From Alteromonas lipotrueiana (lineage in GTDB: Bacteria; Pseudomonadota; Gammaproteobacteria; Enterobacterales; Alteromonadaceae), in the NCBI RefSeq assembly GCF_019249245.1, contig NZ_JAESDK010000014.1, positions 50,798 to 114,797 on the forward strand: DNA of 64,000 nt, written 5' to 3'. Position 1 is the stretch's first letter. Each line of letters opens with the position of its first letter. A program made the position numbers and the translations under genes. Of the stretch, positions 1 to 8,766 are shown piece by piece. Below the pieces are notes generated by a model that was not told where the DNA came from, ran no database searches, and saw only the letters and a list, made by a program, of their open reading frames with translations.

Positions 1-112
1 ACCGTCGGTCAAAATTAGCCAACGCAATTTAGCGATAAGTTGCGGGTTAATATGTATCCATTTTATGAAATAATAGAGCCGATGAATTATTGAACACCAA
101 GGGGTGAAGTTC

Positions 113-574
113 GTGTTGAAATCAGTATTACTCTTATTGTTGCTGTGTAGCAGTATTGCATGGGCCGAAGAGCCAACAGAAGTCTACTGGGAAGATTTAG
201 TGCCCGTTGGCTTTGATGAACAAAGTACGCGTTCAATAAATCATGATGGTAGCATGACTCAATTACAGCCGAATGCGCCGATAGTGCCAAAATACGATGG
301 GAAACGTGTAAAGGTTCCTGGCTTTGTGGTACCGCTTGAAGGTACCTCTGAATTAACCACCGAGTTTCTTCTGGTTCCTTATTTTGGTGCCTGTATTCAT
401 GTCCCACCCCCTCCGTCAAATCAAATTGTTCATGTAACCTTTGAAAAGGGCGTTGCGATTGACGATTTGTACGATGCGGTTTGGGTTACCGGTGTATTGT
501 CGACAGAAGGGTGGAAAGGCGATATCGCCACCGTGGGCTACCGTTTAACCGGAGAATCAGTCTCGGCTTTTTAA
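113..574 (+). CDS. DUF3299 family exported protein
   Basis: Small secreted or periplasmic protein of about 153 residues whose core (around residues 65-110, with GFVVPLEG and FGACIHVPPPPSNQ) is the signature of the DUF3299 family; its biochemical role is unknown. The GTG at 113 is preferred over the GTG at 104, because AAGGGG at 99-104 then sits 8 nt upstream as a ribosome-binding site. The protein also then begins directly with a compact signal peptide (MLKSV, a poly-Leu core, then AWA before EE). No lipobox is seen. It stands alone, followed by about 180 bp with only a weak inverted repeat. The family call is from recognition of the conserved motif. Confidence 0.8.
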   Translation: MLKSVLLLLLLCSSIAWAEEPTEVYWEDLVPVGFDEQSTRSINHDGSMTQLQPNAPIVPKYDGKRVKVPGFVVPLEGTSELTTEFLLVPYFGACIHVPPPPSNQIVHVTFEKGVAIDDLYDAVWVTGVLSTEGWKGDIATVGYRLTGESVSAF

Positions 575-751
575 AGCGCTACCACCACGCTACGTATCGG
601 TTAATGAGTTTGAATGATGGGCTGGCAAGCATTTTGAATAATGTTTAATTAAACCAGCCCGAGCATAAGAATTATGTGATTTTTTCCTGTTTGCCCGGGT
701 TTTGTAACTGCGAAGTGTAAATACTTCAAACAATCCGGCGAGGGAAAACTC

Positions 752-1585
752 ATGAAAAAAGCATTGGTAGTTGAAGGCGGCGCTATGCGCGGTATTTTTG
801 CCGCTGGTGTGCTGGATGTCTTTTTGTCCAAGGGGTGTATGTTCGACTACGCTATTGGTGTGTCGGCCGGAGCGACTAACTTATCTACTTTCGCAGCTGG
901 CATTCCGGGTCTTAGTCGTAAGCTTATTACCGACTATGCAACGCGACGTGAATTTTTTAGCCCGCTGCGCTTTATTCGCGGCGGTCATATGACCGACGTT
1001 CACTGGTTGTGGCATCAGGCCCGGGCGCAACTTGACCAACAGGGCTCTCAACGAGAAGGTACGTTACCTGTCTATGTGGGTGTTACCAATGTAGACACAG
1101 GTAAATGTGATTATTTACGGGCAAACGCCGACAATATTAATGACCTGATGGTAGCCTCGTGTTCTATTCCTGTCGCTTACCGCGATCAGCCTCAAATTGG
1201 TGATCATCGTTATGTCGACGGTGGAGTAGGCGACTCAATTCCGGTACGCAAAGCCTACGAAATGGGAGCTCGGGAAATTACGGTAGTATTATCGCAGCCA
1301 TTAGGATTTTCTAAACCGTCGACGCATTCGGGTTGGTTGCTTGAAAAGCTTTATGGTCATCAACCGGCCTTACTTTACACTTTGTTACAGCGTCCGCAGA
1401 TCTATAACGATACCTTAGCGTTTTTGCAAAATCCGCCTGCCGATTTGCAGTTAAACATTATCGCCCCACCCGCCGGATTTAATGTAAAAAGGCTGACCAT
1501 GGACCGCCACAAACTTGATCGCGGTTATAAGCATGGAAAAATTGCTGCGCTACGTATGCTCAGACGGGCTCGACGCGCAGCATAG
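752..1585 (+). CDS. Patatin-like phospholipase (YjjU/RssA type)
   Basis: Predicted serine acyl hydrolase of the bacterial patatin family, 277 residues, cytosolic (no signal peptide). The oxyanion-hole glycine motif GGAMRG is at residues 9-14, the nucleophile elbow GVSAG at 36-40 (Ser38), and the catalytic Asp lies in DGGVGDS at about residue 156. The Ser-Asp dyad is therefore complete. Length and motif spacing resemble E. coli YjjU. The substrate is unknown; phospholipid or another acyl ester is the family expectation. AGGGAAAACTC just before the ATG provides a plausible ribosome-binding site. It converges on the oxygenase gene that follows, with 4 bp between stop codons. Confidence 0.9.
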   Translation: MKKALVVEGGAMRGIFAAGVLDVFLSKGCMFDYAIGVSAGATNLSTFAAGIPGLSRKLITDYATRREFFSPLRFIRGGHMTDVHWLWHQARAQLDQQGSQREGTLPVYVGVTNVDTGKCDYLRANADNINDLMVASCSIPVAYRDQPQIGDHRYVDGGVGDSIPVRKAYEMGAREITVVLSQPLGFSKPSTHSGWLLEKLYGHQPALLYTLLQRPQIYNDTLAFLQNPPADLQLNIIAPPAGFNVKRLTMDRHKLDRGYKHGKIAALRMLRRARRAA

Positions 1586-1589
1586 ACAA

Positions 1590-2303
1590 TTATTGTTCGG
1601 GTGTATAAATATGCTCTGCACGGCTAAATAAAAGCCACGAAGTCAAAATGTACTTATCGTTACTCTTTGGCACCTGCCCACGATGGGTATGTGTAAAGTA
1701 CGCAGGTGCAATAACCATAGTGCCGGCTTTGGGTTTGATTGACCGGTTCTGATAATAAAAGTCGGTTTCTCCCCCTTCTTCCACATCGTTAAGGTAATAC
1801 ATAAACAGCAGGGTACGATGCAGAGCTTCATTGTGGGGCAGTTGTGGAAACACTTCTGAATGCCAGTAGGGATAACCGCCTTCGCCTGCCGTGTAACGCT
1901 GAGCGTTAATCTCGCCTACCCGAAACAGGTAATTTAAAAGGTTGGGTAAATTGGGTTTACCTACTTCTTCAAAATTTTGGCCCGTAAGTTTGACCGGCTC
2001 GCCGGTTTCAGGATGGCGAACTGTAAGTCCGATAGGGCCTACCAGCGCGAAAAAATATTTTTCGATATAGCTAAGTAGTGCGTTTCCGGTCTTCTCCATG
2101 ACGGGTTTAAATAAAGGCGCAAATTCATTGTTGTCACTAAACGAGACATCAACGCTACGCTTTTTATCAAGATCGATACCGCCGCCGGTTTTACCGGCGA
2201 CCAAATTTGGACTTTGGTCAAACTGAGTAATAATGTCCTGACACAACGAGCGCGGCAAAACATCCTCAATTACTTCGATAAAATCGGTTTTTTCACCGTA
2301 CAT
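1590..2303 (-). CDS. 2OG-Fe(II) oxygenase (prolyl-4-hydroxylase-like)
   Basis: Predicted cytosolic 2-oxoglutarate/Fe(II)-dependent dioxygenase of 237 residues. The double-stranded beta-helix core runs from about 135 to 228, with YWHSE (His148, Glu150) as first metal ligands, LNDVEEGGETDFYY in the core strand, FTHTHRG (His207) as distal ligand and KYILTSW (Lys217) as the 2OG-binding strand. The usual H-x-D is H-x-E here, a variant seen in some members of this superfamily. The substrate, protein or small molecule, cannot be told. It follows the thioesterase gene on the same strand with a 17-bp gap, so the two are probably co-transcribed. Confidence 0.85.
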   Translation of the reverse strand: MYGEKTDFIEVIEDVLPRSLCQDIITQFDQSPNLVAGKTGGGIDLDKKRSVDVSFSDNNEFAPLFKPVMEKTGNALLSYIEKYFFALVGPIGLTVRHPETGEPVKLTGQNFEEVGKPNLPNLLNYLFRVGEINAQRYTAGEGGYPYWHSEVFPQLPHNEALHRTLLFMYYLNDVEEGGETDFYYQNRSIKPKAGTMVIAPAYFTHTHRGQVPKSNDKYILTSWLLFSRAEHIYTPEQ

Positions 2304-2320
2304 GCTTATTACTTCCTAAC

Positions 2321-2731
2321 TTATTTTTCTTTGAAATGCGCCATTAACTCATTTTTGACAGCATCTGAAATGGGGGCAGAACGCTGGCTTTTAAAATCGA
2401 AGTGCACCAGAGTTGTGGTACCGGTGGCGCATTTCACATCGTTTTGCCAGGCTTCTTGTAACGTTTCAAAAGAACTTTTACCGACCCGGCTGATAAACGT
2501 CTTGATAGTAACCGGTTTGCCGTAAAATAACTGGGCATGAAAGTCGACATGATAGCTGGCCAGAATTAAAGGCCAGTTCGTTAAGTCCAGCTCTGGGGTA
2601 AAAAAGCGAAAGATGGGATCCCGGCCTGCTTCAAACCATTGCACCAGAGCGGTATTGCCCACATGACCCAATGCATCGGTTTCGCAAAAGCGTACATCAA
2701 AAGTAGTTTCTAAAGGCAAGTTTTCAGACAT
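2321..2731 (-). CDS. Acyl-CoA thioesterase, 4HBT hotdog family
   Basis: Hotdog-fold thioesterase of 136 residues related to YbgC/FadM/4-hydroxybenzoyl-CoA thioesterases. The diagnostic stretch is RFCETDALGHVGN at residues 14-26, where Asp19 is the expected catalytic acid and the helix beginning near Asn26 binds the CoA thioester. It would hydrolyse acyl-CoA esters in the cytosol; chain preference is not readable. It is the first gene of a probable two-gene minus-strand unit with the 2OG oxygenase. Length is normal for the family and the gene is intact. Confidence 0.88.
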   Translation of the reverse strand: MSENLPLETTFDVRFCETDALGHVGNTALVQWFEAGRDPIFRFFTPELDLTNWPLILASYHVDFHAQLFYGKPVTIKTFISRVGKSSFETLQEAWQNDVKCATGTTTLVHFDFKSQRSAPISDAVKNELMAHFKEK

Positions 2732-2763
2732 TATACAACTTGTTAATTAATCGTTATAAGGGT

Positions 2764-2788
2764 TTGCCCACCATAGCATGGCGGGCAA
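2764..2788 (-). terminator. Imperfect hairpin downstream of uvrA
   Basis: On the minus strand TTGCCCGCCAT pairs with ATGGTGGGCAA (11-bp stem with one G-T wobble, 3-nt loop) starting 12 nt after the uvrA stop codon. The T-tract that normally follows an intrinsic terminator is poor, so this may be an mRNA 3' end stabiliser or a weak terminator. Confidence 0.35.
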
Positions 2789-2799
2789 TAGGGTCAATA

Positions 2800-5634
2800 T
2801 CAGCGTTGTTGTTCAAGCAGCGGCTTCAAGAAACGCCCCGTATGGGAAGCTTCAACTTCAGCCACTTCTTCAGGGGTACCTTCGGCAATAATTAAGCCTC
2901 CCCCTGAACCACCTTCGGGGCCCAAATCAACAATCCAGTCGGCGGTTTTTATTACATCAAGGTTATGTTCGATTACCACCACTGTGTTGCCATGGTCGCG
3001 CAAACGATGCAATACGGCCAGCAACTGTTTGATGTCGGCAAAGTGCAAGCCAGTTGTCGGCTCATCTAAAATATATAAAGTTTGCCCGGTATCGCGTTTT
3101 GACAATTCCCGCGCCAGTTTCACCCGTTGAGCTTCACCGCCAGAAAGGGTGGTGGCCGCCTGTCCCAGCTTGATATACGCCAAGCCAACATCGGTCAGAG
3201 TTTGCAGTTTTCGGGCAATAGACGGAATAGGGTCAAAAAACTGTCTGGCTTCTTCTACCGTCATACTTAGCACTTCATTAATATTTTGCCCTTTGTACTG
3301 TATTTCGAGGGTTTCACGGTTATAGCGCTTGCCCTTACAAACATCGCAAGGCACATACACATCGGGTAAAAAGTGCATTTCTACCTTAATAACCCCATCA
3401 CCCTGACAGGCTTCGCAACGACCGCCTTTAACATTAAAGCTAAACCGCCCGGGTTTGTACCCACGTGAGCGGGCTTCCTGAGTGCCTGCAAACAGTTCAC
3501 GAATTGGTGTGAATATGCCAGCGTAAGTAGCCGGGTTAGAGCGAGGCGTGCGCCCGATAGGGCTTTGATCAATATCGACCACTTTGTCGAGCAAGTCTAA
3601 GCCTGACATGCTTTTATGAGCAGCGGGTTCATTCGCGGTGGCATTGTTTAGCTCGCGTTGGGCTATACGGTAGAACGTATCGTTTATCAGAGTTGATTTG
3701 CCTGAACCCGATACGCCGGTAACACAGGTCATCAGCCCTGCGGGTATTGCCAGGGTAACATCCTGCAAATTATTGCCCGTAGCGCCTTCCAGGGTTACCC
3801 ACTTGTCTTTTTGAGGCGGGTTTCGCTGTTCCGGAACTTCAATTCTCTCTCGACCTGAAAGGTATTTCCCGGTAAGTGAGTCTTCACAATTTAGTATATC
3901 ATCCAGTGAGCCCGCTGCAATAATTTCTCCACCGTGCGTGCCGGCTCCCGGCCCAATATCAATCACATAGTCTGCTTCACGAATGGCGTCTTCGTCATGC
4001 TCAACCACCAACACGGTATTGCCCAGGTCGCGTAATCGGGTAAGGGTTTTTAAAAGCCGCTCATTGTCGCGCTGATGTAAGCCAATAGAAGGCTCATCCA
4101 GTACGTACATTACGCCCACGAGGCCCGCGCCAATTTGGCTGGCCAGACGAATACGCTGCGCTTCACCGCCAGACAACGTATCGGCGCTGCGTGACAAGCT
4201 TAAGTAATTAAGGCCCACATTGATCAGAAAGCTCAGCCGGTCCTGAATTTCTTTAAGAATTTTTTCTGCAATCTGACCTTTCTGGCCGGGCAAATCCAAT
4301 GATTCGAAAAATTCAAATGCACCGGCAATCGACATATCAGCGATTTTGGGTAAGTTCGTATTTTGAATGAAAACATTACGCGATTCTTCGCGCAAACGCG
4401 ACCCTCCACAGCTATTACACGGCTGCTGGGCAAGATATTTGGCGAGCTCATCACGTACGGCATTTGACTCGGTTTCCCGATAACGCCGTTCCATATTTGG
4501 AATAACGCCTTCAAATGGGTGCTTACGCTCCATAATGTCGCCGCGGTCATTGATGTATTTGAACTTCAGCGATTTGCCCTTTGAACCATACAGCACTATA
4601 TCCTTGGCTTTGGGGGGTAATTCTCCAAAAGGCTTGGTTAAATCAAAATCATAATGGTCGGCTACGGCCTGCAGCATCTGAAAATAATAATAGCTGCGTT
4701 TGTCCCAGCCGCGAATAGCGCCTCCGGATAAACTTAGTTCATCGTTTGTCAAAATTCGGGTGGGATCAAAAAATTGTCGGGTGCCCAAACCGTCACAGGT
4801 TGGACACGCACCCGCCGGGTTATTAAAGGAAAACAGGCGCGGTTCGAGTTCGCTAATACTGTAACCACAGTGAGGGCAGGCAAAGTTGGCAGAAAACACC
4901 GTCTCTAAAGCGTTGGGGTCGTCCATGTCAGCAATTTTTGCATTGCCACCTGACAGCTCCAGTGCGGTTTCGAAAGACTCTGCCAGTCTGAGCTGCAAAT
5001 CTTCGCGTACTTTGAAGCGGTCCACCACAACTTCAATGGTGTGTTTTTTATGTAAATCGAGCTCTGGAGGATCGGAAAGATCGCACACTTCACCATCAAT
5101 TCGGGCACGAATAAATCCCTGAGCGGCCAGGTTCTGCAGCATTTTGACATGCTCGCCCTTTCGGTCTGAGATAACCGGGGCCAACAACATTAGCTTTGAG
5201 CCTTCAGGCATTGCCAGTACTTTATCTACCATCTGACTGATGGTCTGTGCATCCAGCGGTACATCGTGAGTCGGGCAGCGTGGTGTACCTACCCGGGCAA
5301 ACATCAGGCGCAAATAATCATAAATTTCGGTGATGGTACCCACAGTAGAACGTGGATTGTGCGAGGTGGATTTTTGTTCGATAGAAATGGCTGGAGACAG
5401 CCCTTCGATATGATCCACATCGGGTTTTTCCATCATTGATAAAAATTGCCGAGCGTAGGCCGACAGAGACTCAACATACCGGCGCTGGCCTTCCGCATAC
5501 AGCGTATCGAAAGCGAGGGAGGATTTTCCCGAACCAGATAACCCGGTGATCACCACCAGTTTGTCTCTGGGAATTGTTAAATCGACATTCTTCAGATTGT
5601 GGGTGCGGGCACCACGTATTTCGATTTTATCCAT
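2800..5634 (-). CDS. uvrA: Excinuclease ABC subunit A
   Basis: UvrA, 944 residues, the damage-recognition ATPase of nucleotide excision repair that loads UvrB on DNA. Two ABC modules are visible: Walker [10 protein letters not shown] near residue 31 and GVSGSGKST near 645. Each has an LSGGEAQR signature, and there are Walker B regions VLDEPSIGL and ILDEPTTGL. Cys-rich zinc modules are present (CPHCGYS with CPTCDGLG, and CEACQGDG with CDVCKGK). Full length and intact. It is divergent from the MFS gene across a 152-bp region. I found no AT-rich LexA box of the CTGTN8ACAG type in that region, although E. coli uvrA is SOS-regulated. Confidence 0.98.
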   Translation of the reverse strand: MDKIEIRGARTHNLKNVDLTIPRDKLVVITGLSGSGKSSLAFDTLYAEGQRRYVESLSAYARQFLSMMEKPDVDHIEGLSPAISIEQKSTSHNPRSTVGTITEIYDYLRLMFARVGTPRCPTHDVPLDAQTISQMVDKVLAMPEGSKLMLLAPVISDRKGEHVKMLQNLAAQGFIRARIDGEVCDLSDPPELDLHKKHTIEVVVDRFKVREDLQLRLAESFETALELSGGNAKIADMDDPNALETVFSANFACPHCGYSISELEPRLFSFNNPAGACPTCDGLGTRQFFDPTRILTNDELSLSGGAIRGWDKRSYYYFQMLQAVADHYDFDLTKPFGELPPKAKDIVLYGSKGKSLKFKYINDRGDIMERKHPFEGVIPNMERRYRETESNAVRDELAKYLAQQPCNSCGGSRLREESRNVFIQNTNLPKIADMSIAGAFEFFESLDLPGQKGQIAEKILKEIQDRLSFLINVGLNYLSLSRSADTLSGGEAQRIRLASQIGAGLVGVMYVLDEPSIGLHQRDNERLLKTLTRLRDLGNTVLVVEHDEDAIREADYVIDIGPGAGTHGGEIIAAGSLDDILNCEDSLTGKYLSGRERIEVPEQRNPPQKDKWVTLEGATGNNLQDVTLAIPAGLMTCVTGVSGSGKSTLINDTFYRIAQRELNNATANEPAAHKSMSGLDLLDKVVDIDQSPIGRTPRSNPATYAGIFTPIRELFAGTQEARSRGYKPGRFSFNVKGGRCEACQGDGVIKVEMHFLPDVYVPCDVCKGKRYNRETLEIQYKGQNINEVLSMTVEEARQFFDPIPSIARKLQTLTDVGLAYIKLGQAATTLSGGEAQRVKLARELSKRDTGQTLYILDEPTTGLHFADIKQLLAVLHRLRDHGNTVVVIEHNLDVIKTADWIVDLGPEGGSGGGLIIAEGTPEEVAEVEASHTGRFLKPLLEQQR

Positions 5635-5660
5635 TGAAACCCATCAATTGCCAAAAGATC

Positions 5661-5675
5661 CAGTATGCCATACTG
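5661..5675. promoter_or_regulatory. 15-bp perfect palindrome upstream of uvrA
   Basis: CAGTATGCCATACTG is a perfect 7-1-7 inverted repeat 27 bp upstream of the uvrA start, in the divergent uvrA/MFS promoter region. It does not match the usual LexA box. A regulatory role is inferred only from symmetry and position. Confidence 0.3.
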
Positions 5676-5786
5676 AGTCTTGAAAATAATCTTTAGTTAC
5701 GCCTGCAGCCCTGTGCAGATCACCTTGAAGGGGTAATCGTCCAATAGGCGCAGGCAGAATTTATGGTACACTTTGCAGCTTATTAA

Positions 5787-7154
5787 ATGCAGGGGAATGG
5801 TAAGGTTTTGAACGCGATAGAGTTACGTGCGGCCCTCACTCTGGCACTGGTTTATGTGTTGCGAATGATGGGATTATTCATGGTAATGCCGGTGCTGGCT
5901 GTTGCTGCTATGGACTATCCTGACTACTCTGCGGTGTTGGTTGGCTTGGCCATAGGAGGTTATGGTCTGACCCAGGCTGCCTTACAAATTCCTATGGGCA
6001 TGTTGTCAGACCGCTGGGGCCGAAAACCAGTAATTCTATTGGGCCTGAGCATTTTTGCTTTGGGCAGCTTTGTCGCTGCGGCGGCTGATAGCCTGACCAT
6101 CATGGTGGTGGGCCGAATTCTTCAGGGCGCAGGCGCTATCGCCGGCGCTATTATGGCTCTGGCCACCGATGTCAGCCGTGAAAGCCAGCGGGCCAAGGTT
6201 ATGGCGGTCATTGGTATCGCAATTGGTTTTTCTTTTTACCTGGCTGTGTTGGTCGGGCCGCTTATTGCAAAGCAATGGGGACTGACCGGAGTCTTTGCTT
6301 TAACCGGCTTATTTGCGTTGTGTTGTATGCCACTTATTCAGTGGGCAGTGCCTACCGTGGTCATGTTTAATAGCGCCGATGTGCTGCCCCGTGCAGGTCA
6401 GCTTCAACAATTAATCTTCTCATCGCAACTGTGGCGCCTGAATATCAGTGTGATGGTATTGCATATGATGATTACCTTGTTGTTTGTGCAATTGCCATTG
6501 ACGCTGGTGCATTTTGATATGACGCTTGAAAGTCATTGGCAACTGTATTTGCCGGTGTTGGCAGCCTCGATACTGGGCCTTATTGTTATGATGGGCATGG
6601 CCCGGGGCAGAATGCCCCGATATCTGGTATTGCTGGCGGCAGTATTTATGGCCTTGGCATTTACGCTGCTGGCCTACAACGACGGCAATCAATGGCTGGT
6701 TGTAACCGCAGTTATTATGTTTTTTACCGGCTTTAATTATTTAGAAGCCAGCTTTCCCGCGTTGGTCTCCAGCATTGCCCCTGCGGGCAGCAAAGGAACC
6801 GCCATGGGGCTGTATGCCAGCTTTCAGTTCTTTGGGGCATTCCTGGGAGGCGTTTCTGCGGGGTTAGTAAGCGATTACTTCAGCGCGGCCGCGGCGTATG
6901 GTGTCGGGGCTGTAGCCGCCGTTATCTGGCTGTGGGTTTTAGCGGGATTGCGGGAGGTGTCACGTCTGAAACGCGTGGCTTTACATACGACGGTGGCGAT
7001 TAACCGTGAAGTAGAGTTAGAGGTTGCCCTGGCCCAATTAACCGGGGTGGAAGAAAGTCAGACCAACGCATTAGAAGGTGTGGTATACCTGAAGGTAAAT
7101 CGCGACTTCGACCACATAAAAGCGACCGAAACACTGCGCCATTTTGAACATTAA
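5787..7154 (+). CDS. yajR: MFS transporter, YajR-like
   Basis: Inner-membrane major facilitator with about 12 hydrophobic segments and the MFS loop motif GMLSDRWGRKPVI near residues 71-83. A cytosolic C-terminal domain of roughly 60 residues (about 395-455, including GVVYLKVNRDFDH) matches the ferredoxin-like YAM domain of E. coli YajR, as does the overall length (455 against 454). It is probably a drug or metabolite exporter of unknown substrate. The TTG at 5808 is an alternative start with AGGGGAA upstream. In many gammaproteobacteria uvrA, this transporter and ssb are neighbours; here ssb lies about 12.8 kb away. Confidence 0.85.
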   Translation: MQGNGKVLNAIELRAALTLALVYVLRMMGLFMVMPVLAVAAMDYPDYSAVLVGLAIGGYGLTQAALQIPMGMLSDRWGRKPVILLGLSIFALGSFVAAAADSLTIMVVGRILQGAGAIAGAIMALATDVSRESQRAKVMAVIGIAIGFSFYLAVLVGPLIAKQWGLTGVFALTGLFALCCMPLIQWAVPTVVMFNSADVLPRAGQLQQLIFSSQLWRLNISVMVLHMMITLLFVQLPLTLVHFDMTLESHWQLYLPVLAASILGLIVMMGMARGRMPRYLVLLAAVFMALAFTLLAYNDGNQWLVVTAVIMFFTGFNYLEASFPALVSSIAPAGSKGTAMGLYASFQFFGAFLGGVSAGLVSDYFSAAAAYGVGAVAAVIWLWVLAGLREVSRLKRVALHTTVAINREVELEVALAQLTGVEESQTNALEGVVYLKVNRDFDHIKATETLRHFEH

Positions 7155-7221
7155 TCGACGATTGTCTGTAGCATAAAAGCAAGTTATTCATACAGCAGTT
7201 TGTGCAAGACTAAGGGTTTTC

Positions 7222-7845
7222 ATGAAAGTAGATTTATCTCAGTATCAGGGAATTGTGTTTGATATGGATGGCACATTGCTTGATTCAATGGGCTCTCATA
7301 TTAAAGCGTGGCAGCAAACCTGTGAACACTATGATTACCCGTTTGACCGGGAATACTTGCATAGCCTTGGGGGCGTACCCAGTATCGCGACGGTAGAAAT
7401 GTTGAACGAGAAATACCAGTTAGATCATTCTCCTGAAGCGGTGGCCCGCTACAAAAGTGATGCCTGGTCAAAGCTGGATCATAACCCCACGCTTATTGAA
7501 CAAACCATGGAAGTATTTGAATACTACCGTCCCTCGATGAAAATTGGAGTAGGCACTGGTGCAGGCCGCAGTCAGGCTGAAGAGCTGTTGACTTACCATG
7601 GCTTGTTAGAGCGTATTGACGTACTGGTCACCTCAAGTGATGTGAAGCAGGGCAAACCGCACCCGGAAACCTTTTTGACGGTTGCTAAGCATCTGGGCGT
7701 AGCGCCCGAACACTGCGTGGTATTTGAGGACACTCAAATTGGTCAGCAAGCAGCACGGCGGGCGAATATGGATTGCTTTTTAGTACGCGGCGGCGTTATT
7801 CAAATACCCCACACATCTTCAAAATGCTATGACACGTCACAATAA
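7222..7845 (+). CDS. HAD phosphatase, YqaB/beta-phosphoglucomutase-like
   Basis: Haloacid dehalogenase superfamily hydrolase, 207 residues, cytosolic. Motif I FDMDGTLLDS has nucleophile Asp14 and acid Asp16. Motif II is in GVGTGAGR, motif III Lys in KQGKPHPETF, and motif IV EDTQIGQQAA binds Mg2+. A helical cap at about 20-85 places it in subfamily I with YqaB (fructose-1-phosphate phosphatase) and beta-phosphoglucomutases. The motifs favour a small sugar phosphate substrate but do not decide which. AAGGG lies 7 nt before the ATG. The hydrolase-fold gene follows after 18 bp and may share the transcript. Confidence 0.85.
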   Translation: MKVDLSQYQGIVFDMDGTLLDSMGSHIKAWQQTCEHYDYPFDREYLHSLGGVPSIATVEMLNEKYQLDHSPEAVARYKSDAWSKLDHNPTLIEQTMEVFEYYRPSMKIGVGTGAGRSQAEELLTYHGLLERIDVLVTSSDVKQGKPHPETFLTVAKHLGVAPEHCVVFEDTQIGQQAARRANMDCFLVRGGVIQIPHTSSKCYDTSQ

Positions 7846-7863
7846 TAAGTTTGGTCAGTAACT

Positions 7864-8766
7864 ATGCAGCGTACCGTGCGACAGACAATGGGAAATGTTT
7901 ATATTTCTCGCCTGGCCGGAGCATTTATGCTTTTGATAATGGGCGGCTGTGCTATTGATGTAAGCACGGCCACCTTTGTGCATCAGGACAATAAAGTCAC
8001 GCCAATTGATACCACTCAGCTCCATCAGCGGGTTAACCGCGATGAAGCAGAAGTTTCGATAACTTCGGTCGAGCTGACTAATGCGCAGGGCGTAGAGCTT
8101 AAAGGCATCGCAGTTTCGTACCCGAACCCTGTGGTCAATATTGTCTTTTTTGGAGGCAATGGAACGACGATTTCAAAATCGTCAGGCTTGGTCCATCGAT
8201 TTGGCAAGTTGCCCGCTAATATTTTATGGGTAGATTATCAGGGGATGGGCGCCAGTCAAAAAGCCTCAGGCATGCGCATGGCTAATATCAAAGCCGATGC
8301 ATTGCAGGTTTATGACTACGGACACAGCGTTTTTCCCGAAACGTTACCCACGGTAGTGCATGGTATGGCTATGGGCAGCATTTTAGCCAGTTATGTGGCA
8401 TCGGTGCGCGAAGTCGATGGGCTAGTACTTGATGGCGCCGTTAATCGTATTACTGATGTGGCTCAAAATATGGTGCCAGAGTGGACTAAGTACTTCACCT
8501 ACCTCGCCGTATCGGCAGACCTGGCAATGGTGGATAACGCGGATTATATACGCAATTACCATGGCCCGCTGTTGATACTGGCAGGCCGCGACGATGAGCT
8601 GACCCCGGTTTCATTTGGTCGGGAGCTGTATGATGTGTCGCCAAGCTACAATAAGGAAATTATTATTGTTCCGGGCGCCCGGCATGCCGAAAATATGGAG
8701 CACTACAAAGTAGTGCCCCGATATCGAGAGTTTTTAAACTCTTTCGAACAATACCCAGGTTACTGA
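7864..8766 (+). CDS. Alpha/beta-hydrolase fold protein lacking nucleophile Ser
   Basis: Predicted membrane-anchored alpha/beta-hydrolase fold protein of 300 residues. An N-terminal hydrophobic segment ends in GGC (Cys29), a loose lipobox, so it may be a lipoprotein. GGNG (about 97-100) fits an oxyanion region, and Asp243/244 in AGRDDELTP and His274 in GARHAENMEH occupy the acid and base positions. The nucleophile elbow reads GMAMG (167-171), with Ala169 where Ser is expected; the codon is GCT in the sequence. The protein is thus either a non-catalytic homologue or uses another residue. Its stop overlaps the 3' end of the convergent peptidase gene by 7 bp. Confidence 0.75.
   Translation: MQRTVRQTMGNVYISRLAGAFMLLIMGGCAIDVSTATFVHQDNKVTPIDTTQLHQRVNRDEAEVSITSVELTNAQGVELKGIAVSYPNPVVNIVFFGGNGTTISKSSGLVHRFGKLPANILWVDYQGMGASQKASGMRMANIKADALQVYDYGHSVFPETLPTVVHGMAMGSILASYVASVREVDGLVLDGAVNRITDVAQNMVPEWTKYFTYLAVSADLAMVDNADYIRNYHGPLLILAGRDDELTPVSFGRELYDVSPSYNKEIIIVPGARHAENMEHYKVVPRYREFLNSFEQYPGY

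Noticed and set aside
87..419. 110-codon minus-strand open frame opposite the DUF3299 gene
   Set aside because: Fully antisense to a gene with a clear signal peptide and conserved domain.
5703..5718. LexA box from CTG-N10-CAG ends
   Set aside because: The interior is GC-rich and lacks the alternating AT core, so the match is probably chance.
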